NCBI RefSeq assembly: GCF_900104245.1
Contig: NZ_FMXN01000001.1
Span: 186,001 to 250,000, forward strand
DNA: 64,000 nucleotides
Source: Pseudidiomarina indica
GTDB lineage: Bacteria > Pseudomonadota > Gammaproteobacteria > Enterobacterales > Alteromonadaceae
Direction of reading: 5' to 3'
Program-made: the position numbers and the translations under genes
Notes under the pieces: model-generated
What the model was told of the DNA's origin: nothing
The model's database searches: none
What the model saw: the letters and a program-made list of their open reading frames with translations, nothing else
Part shown: positions 29,040 through 41,197 of the stretch, piece after piece
Position numbering within the stretch: the first letter of the stretch is position 1
How the letters are laid out: each line of letters begins with the position of its first letter

Positions 29040-29043
<4 letters not shown>
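27913..29043 (+). CDS. mnmA: tRNA 2-thiouridine(34) synthase MnmA
   Basis: 376 residues. Thiolates wobble U34 of tRNA-Glu, -Gln and -Lys with sulfur relayed from the Tus proteins. The PP-loop [13 protein letters not shown] lies near residue 20. The two catalytic cysteines lie in MCNKEIKFK and [12 protein letters not shown]. The C-terminal beta-barrel begins around [11 protein letters not shown]. Its stop overlaps the hflD start (ATGA), so the two are coupled, as in E. coli. Confidence 0.96.
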
Positions 29044-32219
<3,176 letters not shown>

Positions 32220-32223
<4 letters not shown>

Positions 32224-32645
32224 GCGTGCTGTTGTTCCCATAATTCCTCCTGCTCAGCAAGCTCATATAGGCCTTCTGCCCGACCAATCAAATACTGGGC
32301 TTGCTGGCGAAGTTGTGCTGTTCCCTGTTCTGCTTGCAAGATAGTTTCAGCTTTCATTTGCCAGCGCAGCGCAAAATAACGCACCGCTTCGCGGGCATCT
32401 TTAGCGGCACTCTCTTCGACCATATCCATCGGGACATCGCCATTAATAACCCAGACTGGGCCTTTTTTACCTTGCGTGGTAAATTTCCACACCGCCATAT
32501 ACGGAATCAAGTATCGGCTTTCCCGCATAATGATTTTATCGGTAATAAAACCTAGCTGTGCTAAATACTTGTTGGCCAGTTCAAAATGTTCCCGCACCCA
32601 GGCTGATGCTTGTTCTTCTGTAAGTTCCGTTGATTGTTCTGTCAT
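32220..32645 (-). CDS. DUF4826 family protein
   Basis: 141-residue soluble protein, function unknown. The central block with ESRYLIPYMAVWKF, VWVINGDVPMD and the helical C-terminal half with AREAVRYFALRWQMKAE and LIGRAEGLYELAEQEELW match DUF4826, a family I know mainly from Alteromonadales and related marine bacteria. It converges on roxA with a 4-base overlap. The upstream gap to leucine dehydrogenase must hold its promoter as well. Confidence 0.8.
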
Positions 32646-32736
32646 GATGACTTCTCGCTAATGACGTCTGTTAGTTTTGTTTTATAGTACTGCTTTCAAA
32701 AGCAAACGCAATGCTTTTACAGGCTGTAAACCTAGC

Positions 32737-32768
32737 TTGCAACAGTTAACGTAAACGTTAACAGTTTA
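32737..32768 (+). promoter_or_regulatory. LiuR-like operator within the leucine dehydrogenase promoter
   Basis: GTTAACGT-AA-ACGTTAAC (32745-32762) is a perfect 8+8 inverted repeat that fits the core ACGT-N2-ACGT with flanking TWA/AWT seen in LiuR sites, controlled by a MerR-family regulator of branched-chain amino acid breakdown. It lies between a -35-like TTGCAA (32737-32742) and a -10-like AGTTTA (32763-32768), about 20 bp apart. That stretched spacing is typical of MerR-type promoters. The gene starts 85 bases further on. Confidence 0.6.
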
Positions 32769-32846
32769 TTTGGTTGAATCACTAGCGAAAAACACGCTGA
32801 AATGATAATGTTCGCGCAATTTTTAGGATGAACGAGGAATACCTGA

Positions 32847-33890
32847 ATGTCTTTATTCGAACACAACGAGTTCGACCAGCACGAACAAATCGTGTTTTGT
32901 CACGACAAAGAAACTGGTTTAAAAGCAATTATCGCCATCCATGATACGACGCTTGGCCCATCCTTGGGCGGTACGCGCATGTGGAATTACAGCTCCTCTG
33001 CTGAGGCATTGACTGACGTGCTTCGCTTATCAAAAGGCATGACCTACAAAAGCGCCCTTGCCGGGCTGCCATTAGGCGGTGGTAAAGCGGTGATCATCGG
33101 GGACGCAAAAACCATGAAAACCCCTGAGTTACTCCGTGCCTACGGCCGTTTTGTGAACTCACTCAGTGGCCGTTATATTACCGCGGAAGACGTCAACATC
33201 CGCACCACGGACATCGCCCACATTGCTGAAGAAACCAGCTATGTTGCTGGGACTGCTGAAAAAGCAGGTGACCCTTCTCCGCATACGGCCCTGGGAACCT
33301 ATTTAGGTTTGAAAGCAGCTGCCAAGCACAAATTTGGCAGTGATAATCTGAATGGGTTGAAAATTGCAATTCAAGGGTTAGGCTCGGTTGGTTATGATTT
33401 CGCCAAACACTGCCACGCAGAAGGCGCACAGTTATTTGTGACTGACATCAATGAAGAAGCGTGCCAACGTGCAGCGACTGAATTGAACGCCACAGTAGTA
33501 GGCTTGGATGAAATTTACGGACTGGACGTGGATGTGTATTCACCTTGTGCCTTAGGTGCTACCATCAATGATGACACCATTGCCCAACTCAAAGCCAAGG
33601 TGATTGCAGGCAGTGCCAACAACCAGTTAGCCACCCCTGCCCACGACAAAATTGTCATGGATAAAGGCATTTTATACACCCCGGATTATGTCATTAACGC
33701 GGGCGGTGTTATCCATGTGTGTAGTGAAGCGACCAACATGAGCTTAGCGGAAACCGAGCAACGTGTTCGTAGTATCTACGACACCTTGGATCAAATTTTC
33801 ACCCGTTCTGCAGCAGAGCAACGCCCTACCGGTGAAATTGCTGACGAATTGGCTCGTGAAATTATTGCGAAGGCAAAAACTGCACGTTAA
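32847..33890 (+). CDS. ldh: Leucine dehydrogenase (Glu/Leu/Phe/Val dehydrogenase family)
   Basis: 347 residues. NAD-dependent oxidative deamination of leucine and other branched-chain amino acids to the 2-keto acids, the first step of their breakdown. Substrate domain: GGTRMW, KGMTYKSALAGLPLGGGK with the catalytic lysines, then the Rossmann motif GLGSVGYDFA. Length and motifs fit leucine rather than glutamate dehydrogenases (which exceed 400 residues). RBS GAGGAA lies 9 bases upstream. The LiuR-like operator upstream supports a catabolic role. Its stop abuts the stop of ydiJ. Confidence 0.92.
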   Translation: MSLFEHNEFDQHEQIVFCHDKETGLKAIIAIHDTTLGPSLGGTRMWNYSSSAEALTDVLRLSKGMTYKSALAGLPLGGGKAVIIGDAKTMKTPELLRAYGRFVNSLSGRYITAEDVNIRTTDIAHIAEETSYVAGTAEKAGDPSPHTALGTYLGLKAAAKHKFGSDNLNGLKIAIQGLGSVGYDFAKHCHAEGAQLFVTDINEEACQRAATELNATVVGLDEIYGLDVDVYSPCALGATINDDTIAQLKAKVIAGSANNQLATPAHDKIVMDKGILYTPDYVINAGGVIHVCSEATNMSLAETEQRVRSIYDTLDQIFTRSAAEQRPTGEIADELAREIIAKAKTAR

Positions 33891-33898
33891 TTACGTGC
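33882..33898. other. Inverted repeat with abutting ldh and ydiJ stop codons in its loop
   Basis: Arms GCACGT (33882-33887) and ACGTGC (33893-33898) enclose a 5-base loop TAATT. The ldh stop is 33888-33890 and the opposite ydiJ stop is 33891-33893. The stem can extend by a T-G wobble and a C-G pair. No T run follows on either strand. Confidence 0.65.
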
Positions 33899-36800
33899 GG
33901 TTCTCTGCTAACCATTGCAGCGGGTGTAATGCCCGCTGTTCTGAACTGAGTCGCGCCACTTGCGAGCGACAAGAAAATCCCGTCACCAACGAAATTGCTT
34001 CCCGCTCAACCTTATTTTTCCAACTCATGGCATACAGCTGACGACTTTGGGTTTGATGCTCCTGTTCATGCCCATAGGTGCCGGCCATGCCACAACACCC
34101 TGTTTGCTCTAATTGCACTGGGATTTTCCAATAAGCAAAGATGTCTTGCCAGGTTTGTGCCGCTGCGGGCCGTTGTGTTTGCTCGGTACAATGAGTGAAT
34201 AATTGCAACGGTTGCGCTGGGATCCTTAACGCCATACGGGCTGCCCGCTCGGGGAGTACCTTGACTAACCATTCCTGACTCAATTGGACTTGGTAGTCCA
34301 AGGGGCCATCCACATAGTCACGATATTCATCCTGCAGACAGAAGGTCGTTGATGCATCCAACCCAACCAGCGGCAATCCAAGCTGTGCGAGCTGATTTAG
34401 CTCTTGAGCCACACGCGTTGCGGTGGCTTTAAACTCGCCTAGAAATCCTTTTACATGCAAGCCTTTGCCGTTGCCAAGATAACGCAACAATACCGGCTCA
34501 TACCCCAAGCGCTTGGCGACGATCCCAAAAGCTTCCACCACCTCTGCATCATAAAAACTGGTAAAAGGATCTTGCACAATCACGACCATCGACTGCCGTT
34601 GTTCTGGTGTCAGTTGCTGCAATTGCTCCACCGACAGGTGGGGCCATTGGTGTCGTTGCCAACGTTGATGAACGGCCGGAACCGACAATCGAGGCGCATC
34701 GTGATAACCAATCCCCCGACTGATGAACCACTGGCTCACTGGGTTATGACTGAGTCCGTTACTCAAGCGCGGCAGTTTTGCCAAATACGGAGCTAACCAT
34801 TCTATGTGCTTGACCAGGTAATCTTTTACAGGACGCCGATAGCGTTGATGGTACCACGCTAAAAATCGGGAACGAAACCGCGGCACATCCACTTTTACCG
34901 GACATTGACTGGCACAGGCTTTACAGGCCAAGCAGGTATCCATGGCGGCTTTCACTTCATGGTTAAAATCATCGCTGACGGCGTTCGGCGACTGTTGTAA
35001 CCAGCGTTGAGCAGATTGTTTCGGTAAAGTCTCAACGGGCACTCCGTGTACTTGGCTTAATCGTAGCCATTCTCGCAACAATGTCGCACGCCCTTTCGGC
35101 GATTGACGCCGATCGCCGCTGACTTTGTAGGACGGACACATGGCTGAATCCCGTTCATAGTTAAAACACAGGCCGTTGCCGTTACAATCCATGGCTGATT
35201 GATAGCTGGTGCGAACATGAAGCGGAATCTGCCGATCAAAATAGCCACGCTTGATGGCATCCACCGACACCAGTTGCACTTGGCTTTGCCACGGTGTACA
35301 AATTTTTCCAGGGTTCAACCGGTTATCAGGATCAAACACGGCTTTAATTTTTTGCAGTTCGGCATACAGTTGCTCACCAAAAAACTGCGGGGCATATTCA
35401 GACCGGTAGCCTTTGCCATGTTCTCCCCACATGAGTCCGCCATATTTGGCCGTGAGTGCTGCCACTTGGTCGCTGATAATTCGCAGTAAGCGCTCATCAT
35501 CGGGCTCCGTCATATCCAACGCTGGGCGGACATGGAGTACGCCCGCATCCACATGCCCAAACATGCCATAATGCAAGCCATGCTCATCCAATAGCGCTCG
35601 AAACTCGGCAATAAAGGCGGCCAAATGTTCGGGCGGAACCGCCGTATCTTCGGCAAATGCGATGGGTTTGCGCCGTCCTTTCGTCGCTCCTAATAAGCCG
35701 ACTGATTTCTTGCGCATGGCATAAATGGTGCTAATGCTCGCTGCATCGGAGCATATTTGATAACCAATGACCCCACTCTGTGGATCTGCGTTTATAACAT
35801 GATCAAGAGTGTCACACAGTCTGTCCACTTTCTGCTCAAGCTCTTGGGAGTCCAGCGCCGTAAACTCGACCATATTAATGCCCTTCATCGGGCGCTCAGG
35901 CACGTCTTGTAACTGTTCCGCGACCTGATGCCAAATAATATCTTGGCGGGCTAACTCCAACACATGGCTATCAATGGTTTCCACCGAGGTCGCCTGCGCT
36001 TTTACCAAGGCTGGCGCGTGCCGTAAGGCGGCAAAAAAGTCATCGTACTTCACGTTGACTAATACCTTATGGGCGGGAATTTTGGTTAGATTTAATTTTG
36101 CTTCACAAACAAAGGCTAAGGTTCCTTCCGAGCCCGCCAGCAAACGAGATAAATCGATGGTATCGGCATCGGGATCATAGCAATGCTTTAAATCGTAGCC
36201 GGTTAAGAATCGATTGAGTGGTGGGAATTTCGCTACAATGGCCTCTCGACAGCCCACACAGGTCGCCAACACTTGCCGATAGATGGCTGCAGTCAGGCTC
36301 TCTCCTTGTGCCAAGCGTTCAGCTTCACGGCGCGGGATTGGTCGGGCGTGCAACAGCTCACCGTTATAAAGCACCGCCGTCAGCTCCAGTAAATGATCAC
36401 TGGTTTTACCATACACTAACGACCCTTGCCCGGATGCGTCCGTATTGATCATGCCACCAATTGTGGCTCGATTACTGGTCGATAAATCAGGCGAGAAAAA
36501 CAAACCATGGGGGCGTACCGCGTCATTTAACGCATCTTTCACCACGCCAGCTTGGCAATGCACCCATTGCTCCCCTGCGTTTACCGCTATGATTTGTTGG
36601 AAATGACGGCTCAGATCGATGACCACGCCTTGGGTCAAAGATTGGCCATTGGTGCCCGTACCGCCGCCTCGAGGGCTAAAGGTTACGCTGCGGTAGTCAC
36701 CCGATTGCGCAAGTCGTAAGGCTTGTTGCAAGGCCGCTACGGTTCTTGGATAAAGCACCGCCTGCGGCATTTGTTGATAGACGCTGTTATCGGTGGCAGC

Positions 36801-36950
36801 CACCAAACGACCGCTGTAGGAATCATCAATTTCCCCATCAAACTGCTGCTGACTAAGGGAATGCAGGTAGCGCTTGGTGACTGAGTCTAGGTTGAATTCA
36901 CGACGCTCATGGGCTGAAAAAACAGGTAATTCAAAATTTTTTAGCGACAT
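33891..36950 (-). CDS. ydiJ: D-2-hydroxyglutarate dehydrogenase YdiJ (FAD and Fe-S)
   Basis: 1019-residue cytoplasmic or membrane-peripheral flavoprotein (E. coli YdiJ 1018). In order: FAD-binding domain with FSPRGGGTGTNGQSL and STSNRATIGGMINTDASGQG; FAD-oxidase C-terminal domain with MFGHVDAGVLHVRPALDM; 4Fe-4S ferredoxin motif CLACKACASQCPVKVD; and a cysteine-rich CCG-type domain near the end with GCCGMAGTYGHE. YdiJ oxidises D-2-hydroxyglutarate to 2-oxoglutarate. ATG 36950 gives the family length; an ATG at 36968 adds MRTRRF. It follows ppsA by 21 bases, so they are probably cotranscribed. Confidence 0.92.
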   Translation of the reverse strand: MSLKNFELPVFSAHERREFNLDSVTKRYLHSLSQQQFDGEIDDSYSGRLVAATDNSVYQQMPQAVLYPRTVAALQQALRLAQSGDYRSVTFSPRGGGTGTNGQSLTQGVVIDLSRHFQQIIAVNAGEQWVHCQAGVVKDALNDAVRPHGLFFSPDLSTSNRATIGGMINTDASGQGSLVYGKTSDHLLELTAVLYNGELLHARPIPRREAERLAQGESLTAAIYRQVLATCVGCREAIVAKFPPLNRFLTGYDLKHCYDPDADTIDLSRLLAGSEGTLAFVCEAKLNLTKIPAHKVLVNVKYDDFFAALRHAPALVKAQATSVETIDSHVLELARQDIIWHQVAEQLQDVPERPMKGINMVEFTALDSQELEQKVDRLCDTLDHVINADPQSGVIGYQICSDAASISTIYAMRKKSVGLLGATKGRRKPIAFAEDTAVPPEHLAAFIAEFRALLDEHGLHYGMFGHVDAGVLHVRPALDMTEPDDERLLRIISDQVAALTAKYGGLMWGEHGKGYRSEYAPQFFGEQLYAELQKIKAVFDPDNRLNPGKICTPWQSQVQLVSVDAIKRGYFDRQIPLHVRTSYQSAMDCNGNGLCFNYERDSAMCPSYKVSGDRRQSPKGRATLLREWLRLSQVHGVPVETLPKQSAQRWLQQSPNAVSDDFNHEVKAAMDTCLACKACASQCPVKVDVPRFRSRFLAWYHQRYRRPVKDYLVKHIEWLAPYLAKLPRLSNGLSHNPVSQWFISRGIGYHDAPRLSVPAVHQRWQRHQWPHLSVEQLQQLTPEQRQSMVVIVQDPFTSFYDAEVVEAFGIVAKRLGYEPVLLRYLGNGKGLHVKGFLGEFKATATRVAQELNQLAQLGLPLVGLDASTTFCLQDEYRDYVDGPLDYQVQLSQEWLVKVLPERAARMALRIPAQPLQLFTHCTEQTQRPAAAQTWQDIFAYWKIPVQLEQTGCCGMAGTYGHEQEHQTQSRQLYAMSWKNKVEREAISLVTGFSCRSQVARLSSEQRALHPLQWLAENRT

Positions 36951-36971
36951 AAAGCGTCGTGTCCTCATTCC

Positions 36972-39353
36972 TTAATGATATTGTTTTGCTAAATACAACC
37001 AAGTTTCCACAACGGTATCTGGGTTCAGCGACACCGAATCAATGCCTTCATCGACCAGCCAAGCTGCAAAATCAGCATGATCGGACGGACCTTGACCACA
37101 AATACCGACATATTTGCCACGCTTCTTCGCCGCTTGAATGGCCATCGATAACATGGCTTTCACTGCGTCGTTGCGCTCGTCAAATAAATGGGCAATAACT
37201 CCAGAATCTCGGTCTAAACCTAAGGTTAATTGCGTTAAGTCATTGGAACCAATTGAAAACCCGTCAAAGATATCAAGGAATTGATCAGCCAATAATGCGT
37301 TCGATGGCAGTTCACACATCATAATGACGCGTAAGCCATTTTCACCTTGCACCAGCCCGCGCTCAGCCAGCAATTCGATGACTTTGCGCCCTTCTTCTAA
37401 GGTGCGAACGAACGGAATCATGACTTCGACGTTGGTCAGCCCCATTTCATCACGAACACGCTTAATCGCTTCACATTCCATGGCAAAACATTCACGGAAA
37501 TCTTCAGAAACATAACGTGCTGCGCCACGGAAACCTAACATTGGGTTTTCTTCGTAAGGCTCGTACTGACGTCCGCCCACTAAGTTTGCGTACTCGTTGG
37601 ATTTAAAGTCTGACATCCGCACAATCACTCGTTCAGGAGCAAATGCGGCTGCTAAGGTGGCAATCCCTTCGGTTAACTTGGCGACATAGAACTCACGTGG
37701 GTTAGCATAACCCGCCATTAACGTGCGGATTTGTTGCTGCAATTCCGCGGGTTGCTCGTCAAAATTCAAGAGTGCTTTTGGATGCACCCCAATCATGCGG
37801 TTGATGACGAACTCGATGCGCGCCAAACCGACCCCAGCGTGGGGCAACTGCGCAAAGTCAAACGCGCGGTCTGGGTTACCGACGTTCATCATAATCTTTA
37901 ATGGCAATTCTGGCATGGTGTCGACATCCGAGGTAGTAATTTCGTACTCCAGTTCCCCTTCGTAGATGTACCCTGTATCTCCTTCCGCACACGACACTGT
38001 GATGGTGCTGCCAGCGGTAATTTTATCCGTGGCATCCCCACAACCCACCACCGCTGGAATTCCTAATTCACGGGCAATAATGGCCGCGTGACAGGTACGC
38101 CCACCACGGTTGGTGACAATGGCTGATGCCCGTTTCATGATCGGTTCCCAATCCGGATCCGTCATGTCGGTCACCAACACATCGCCCGGTTGCACCTGAT
38201 CCATTTCGCTAATGCTACTGAGCACGCGGGCCACACCGGTACCAATTTTCTGACCAATGGCGCGTCCTTCAACCACCACTTGGCTTTTGTCTTTTAACGC
38301 ATAACGTTCTAGAGCTTGGCCAGTCCGATTCGATTGCACCGTTTCAGGGCGTGCTTGAACAATGTATAGCTTGCCATCGATTCCGTCTTTCGCCCATTCA
38401 ATATCCATTGGACGACCGTAATGCTGCTCAATAATAACCGCTTGACGCGCTAAGGCTTCCACTTCTTCATCAGTCAGTGAGAACTGCTGCGTCAATTCAG
38501 CGGGGGTATCAACAATCAACGTCTGCTTGCCATGCTCAGTTACATCTGAGTAGATCATTTGGATCTTCTTGCTCCCCAAATTACGGCGCAGAACGGCAGG
38601 ACGATTTGCCGCTAAGGTTGGCTTGTGCACATAAAACTCATCAGGGTTTACGGCCCCCTGCACCACCATTTCACCGAGACCGTACGACGAGGTGATAAAC
38701 ACCACCTGATCAAAACCCGATTCAGTGTCGATCGAGAACATGACGCCTGAAGCGGCAATGTCGCTGCGCACCATCCGTTGAATACCGGCTGACAATGCCA
38801 CGCCACGATGGTCATAGCCTTGGTGAACGCGATACGAAATGGCACGATCATTAAACAAGGAAGCAAACACATGCTTAATAGCTTCCATGATGGCATCAAT
38901 GCCACGGACGTTTAAGAAGGTTTCTTGCTGGCCGGCAAAAGATGCGTCAGGCATGTCTTCGGCCGTCGCGGAACTACGCACCGCAAAACTCACCTCGTGG
39001 TTACCGCCACTCAGCTTTGCATAGGCATCGTGAATGGCTTGCTCAAGTTGCGGCTGGAATGGGGTTTCAATCACCCATTGGCGAATCTGCTGGCCGGCTT
39101 GCGTCAACGCTTGGATATTGTTGGTATCCAAGGTATCCAAAATACTGTGAATGCGCTCGTTTAGGCCACTTTGCTCTAAAAATTCATTAAATGCTTCTGC
39201 CGTGGTGGCAAAGCCGTTAGGAACTTCAACTCCAGCGCCAGCCAAATGGCTAATCATTTCACCTAATGAGGCGTTTTTACCGCCTACTCGGCCGACGTCA
39301 TTCATCCCTAATTGATCATACCAAAGTATGTAGTCGTGTCTGTTATTTTGCAC
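36972..39353 (-). CDS. ppsA: Phosphoenolpyruvate synthase PpsA
   Basis: 793 residues (E. coli 792). Converts pyruvate and ATP to PEP, AMP and phosphate for gluconeogenesis. N-terminal ATP-binding domain ([31 protein letters not shown]). The phosphohistidine domain has the catalytic histidine and the PpsR-targeted threonine in [16 protein letters not shown]-terminal PEP-binding barrel ([18 protein letters not shown]). I chose GTG 39353 since GAGGA sits eight bases ahead and the sequence then begins like E. coli PpsA. An ATG at 39383 has no good ribosome site. It is divergent from its regulator gene ppsR. Confidence 0.95.
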   Translation of the reverse strand: MQNNRHDYILWYDQLGMNDVGRVGGKNASLGEMISHLAGAGVEVPNGFATTAEAFNEFLEQSGLNERIHSILDTLDTNNIQALTQAGQQIRQWVIETPFQPQLEQAIHDAYAKLSGGNHEVSFAVRSSATAEDMPDASFAGQQETFLNVRGIDAIMEAIKHVFASLFNDRAISYRVHQGYDHRGVALSAGIQRMVRSDIAASGVMFSIDTESGFDQVVFITSSYGLGEMVVQGAVNPDEFYVHKPTLAANRPAVLRRNLGSKKIQMIYSDVTEHGKQTLIVDTPAELTQQFSLTDEEVEALARQAVIIEQHYGRPMDIEWAKDGIDGKLYIVQARPETVQSNRTGQALERYALKDKSQVVVEGRAIGQKIGTGVARVLSSISEMDQVQPGDVLVTDMTDPDWEPIMKRASAIVTNRGGRTCHAAIIARELGIPAVVGCGDATDKITAGSTITVSCAEGDTGYIYEGELEYEITTSDVDTMPELPLKIMMNVGNPDRAFDFAQLPHAGVGLARIEFVINRMIGVHPKALLNFDEQPAELQQQIRTLMAGYANPREFYVAKLTEGIATLAAAFAPERVIVRMSDFKSNEYANLVGGRQYEPYEENPMLGFRGAARYVSEDFRECFAMECEAIKRVRDEMGLTNVEVMIPFVRTLEEGRKVIELLAERGLVQGENGLRVIMMCELPSNALLADQFLDIFDGFSIGSNDLTQLTLGLDRDSGVIAHLFDERNDAVKAMLSMAIQAAKKRGKYVGICGQGPSDHADFAAWLVDEGIDSVSLNPDTVVETWLYLAKQYH

Positions 39354-39384
39354 GTTGTTTTCCTCGTGGAGTTTTAGCTTCATA

Positions 39385-39443
39385 CAGTCGAATCACCTCG
39401 ACTGCCCGAAATTGATATTATTTTACACCGAGCGCACTCACAA
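39385..39443 (-). promoter_or_regulatory. ppsA promoter and leader inverted repeat
   Basis: On the - strand, -35 TTGTGA (39443-39438), a 17-bp spacer and -10 TAATAT (39420-39415) form a good sigma70 promoter. Transcription would begin near 39408. Directly after it lies a perfect 7-bp inverted repeat CAGTCGA...TCGACTG (39404-39385, 6-base loop). This could be an operator or a 5'-end hairpin of the ppsA mRNA. It does not match the Cra consensus. Confidence 0.6.
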
Positions 39444-39486
39444 GTTAACATCTTATCTACTTTTAATAACAAGGATATGTACTTCA

Positions 39487-40314
39487 ATGCGTACAATTTT
39501 CTATATTTCGGACGGGACTGCGTTAACGGCCGAAGCATTTGGTAAAGCCATGCTGTCAATGTTCCCAGTACAAGTGGTGCATAAAACACTGGCTTTTATT
39601 GATACCCCAGAGAAAGCTAAAGAGGCCGTGAATAAAATTAATCAGGCCTACGACGCGTCCGGTGAACGCCCCATTATTTTTCATACCTTTGTGAGCATTG
39701 ACATCAAACGAATCATCATGTCATCGCGAGGTGCTTGCTATGACTTCCTCGACTACTTTATCGCTCCTATTAGTCAAGAGTTAGGCATTCCAGCCCAACC
39801 CAAAACCCATCGCACCCATGGAATTCAAGAAAGTATGGTGGATCGGGAAAAGTACGACTTTCGAATTGAAGCGGTGAACTACACCTTGGACAACGATGAT
39901 GGCAGTAATATCTCCGATTACGACGAAGCCGACATTATTTTGCTCGGCGTTTCCCGTACCGGGAAAACTCCCACCAGCCTTTATTTGGCCTTGCAATATG
40001 GTATCAAAGCGGCGAATTACCCATTAACTGAAGATGATGACATTGAACATTTGCAGTTACCTAAGGTGCTCCGCCCTCATGTGCGCAAAATTTATGGATT
40101 AACTTTGGAACCGCAGCGGTTGCATGAAATTCGTAGTAAACGGCGTGAAGGCAGTCGGTATGCTTCCTTAGCCCAGTGTCGGTTTGAAGTGCAGCAAGTG
40201 GAAAATATGTATCGCCGAGAAGGCATCCCTTTCCTCGACTCAACTCACTTTTCGGTGGAAGAAATTGCGGCTAAAATTTTGGCAGAAACCAATTTGGAAC
40301 GGCATCGGTTTTAA
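39487..40314 (+). CDS. ppsR: PEP synthase regulatory kinase/pyrophosphorylase PpsR
   Basis: 275 residues (E. coli 277). Bifunctional enzyme that inactivates PpsA by ADP-dependent phosphorylation of the threonine beside its catalytic histidine, and reactivates it by phosphate-dependent removal. P-loop [11 protein letters not shown] lies near residue 155. N-terminal start [17 protein letters not shown] matches the family. AAGGA lies about 13 bases before ATG 39487. Divergent pairing with ppsA is the common arrangement. Confidence 0.95.
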   Translation: MRTIFYISDGTALTAEAFGKAMLSMFPVQVVHKTLAFIDTPEKAKEAVNKINQAYDASGERPIIFHTFVSIDIKRIIMSSRGACYDFLDYFIAPISQELGIPAQPKTHRTHGIQESMVDREKYDFRIEAVNYTLDNDDGSNISDYDEADIILLGVSRTGKTPTSLYLALQYGIKAANYPLTEDDDIEHLQLPKVLRPHVRKIYGLTLEPQRLHEIRSKRREGSRYASLAQCRFEVQQVENMYRREGIPFLDSTHFSVEEIAAKILAETNLERHRF

Positions 40315-40323
40315 CCGATGCCG
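40300..40323. other. Inverted repeat enclosing the ppsR stop codon
   Basis: Arms CGGCATCGGTT (40300-40310) and AACCGATGCCG (40313-40323) are perfectly complementary. In practice this is a 9-bp stem with loop TTTTAA, and the ppsR stop TAA (40312-40314) falls in and next to that loop. The opposite gene stops 11 bases further on. No T run follows on either strand. It probably acts as an end structure for both convergent transcripts. Confidence 0.75.
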
Positions 40324-40333
40324 CTGTCCAAAA

Positions 40334-41158
40334 CTATTCAGGCTTAGCGCTTGATTCGGTTGAATGAACGTTGGTGCTTTCAAAAATCTTATCTGCAGAG
40401 GCAGCCACGAATCCGGTATATAACTCATTCGGACGAATTTCGTAGCGCTTCGCAAACTCGTAAAAACAACCTGGAATCACTTTTTCAACATCACTAAACC
40501 GTACCGTCACCTGGTCGGCCATGGTCGATGATTGCTCTAAATAAACTGCGGCTGAGCCTTTAATTTCGCCACCCGCGCTATTTAAACGGAACCCGGCTTG
40601 CTTCAAGGTTTCGTTGACGGCTTCTAACGACTCGAAATCAGGCAATTCATTCACATTCACGGTGAAATGGTTGGCACGGAAACCAAAGGCAGCCAACCAA
40701 GCGGCGTATTCACTTTCCGCCAATAGCTTTTCGTAATCCGTGCTGCTTAATTGCCAATGCACGCCCGAGTACATAAAATCAGGCCGCTCCACTGCTGCCG
40801 GGTCAATCTGACTCACACATGAGCGCACAATTTGCTGTAATTCTGGAGAGAATTCTTCTACCAGCAATTCTGAAATAAAAATCTTCGGCAAGTTTGGATC
40901 AGTGTGCTCATAGTGTTTCGCAACCAACTTTTTGGCCTCGAATACATAATTTCCGCAAGCTTGATAGCCCATCGCCTCAAAATGTTGGGCTAAGGTCGCA
41001 AGACGGACAGGCGCAATGTTATAGGTACGAAACGCCACATGATCATTAATGATCGGACGCCCTTTCCCTAACACTTGATGCACTTTCGCTGCGGATGGTG
41101 CTAATTGAATGTAATCATTCCATAATTCTTCAAAAAACTGCTCAACACTCTGTGACAT
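40334..41158 (-). CDS. DUF1338 protein, probable 2-oxoadipate dioxygenase/decarboxylase
   Basis: 274 residues, vicinal-oxygen-chelate-like Fe(II) enzyme. The characterised homologue HglS converts 2-oxoadipate to D-2-hydroxyglutarate with O2 and loss of CO2. Candidate metal triad: H40 (in DHVAFRTY, with R44 close by), H164 (in RANHFTVNVNEL) and E234 (in CFYEFAKRYE). The protein is much shorter than P. putida HglS, so substrate identity is inferred from the family. ATG 41158 is used; an upstream TTG at 41179 adds only 7 residues. It lies downstream of the DAHP synthase gene with 39 bases between. Confidence 0.8.
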   Translation of the reverse strand: MSQSVEQFFEELWNDYIQLAPSAAKVHQVLGKGRPIINDHVAFRTYNIAPVRLATLAQHFEAMGYQACGNYVFEAKKLVAKHYEHTDPNLPKIFISELLVEEFSPELQQIVRSCVSQIDPAAVERPDFMYSGVHWQLSSTDYEKLLAESEYAAWLAAFGFRANHFTVNVNELPDFESLEAVNETLKQAGFRLNSAGGEIKGSAAVYLEQSSTMADQVTVRFSDVEKVIPGCFYEFAKRYEIRPNELYTGFVAASADKIFESTNVHSTESSAKPE

Positions 41159-41197
41159 ATACAACGACAACCTCAACAATGTCTTAAAGGGGATGGG

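Noticed and set aside
39385-39404. Cra (FruR) site in the ppsA-ppsR gap
   Set aside because: The repeat CAGTCGA-N6-TCGACTG does not fit TGAAnCGnTTCA. It is kept as an unassigned repeat.
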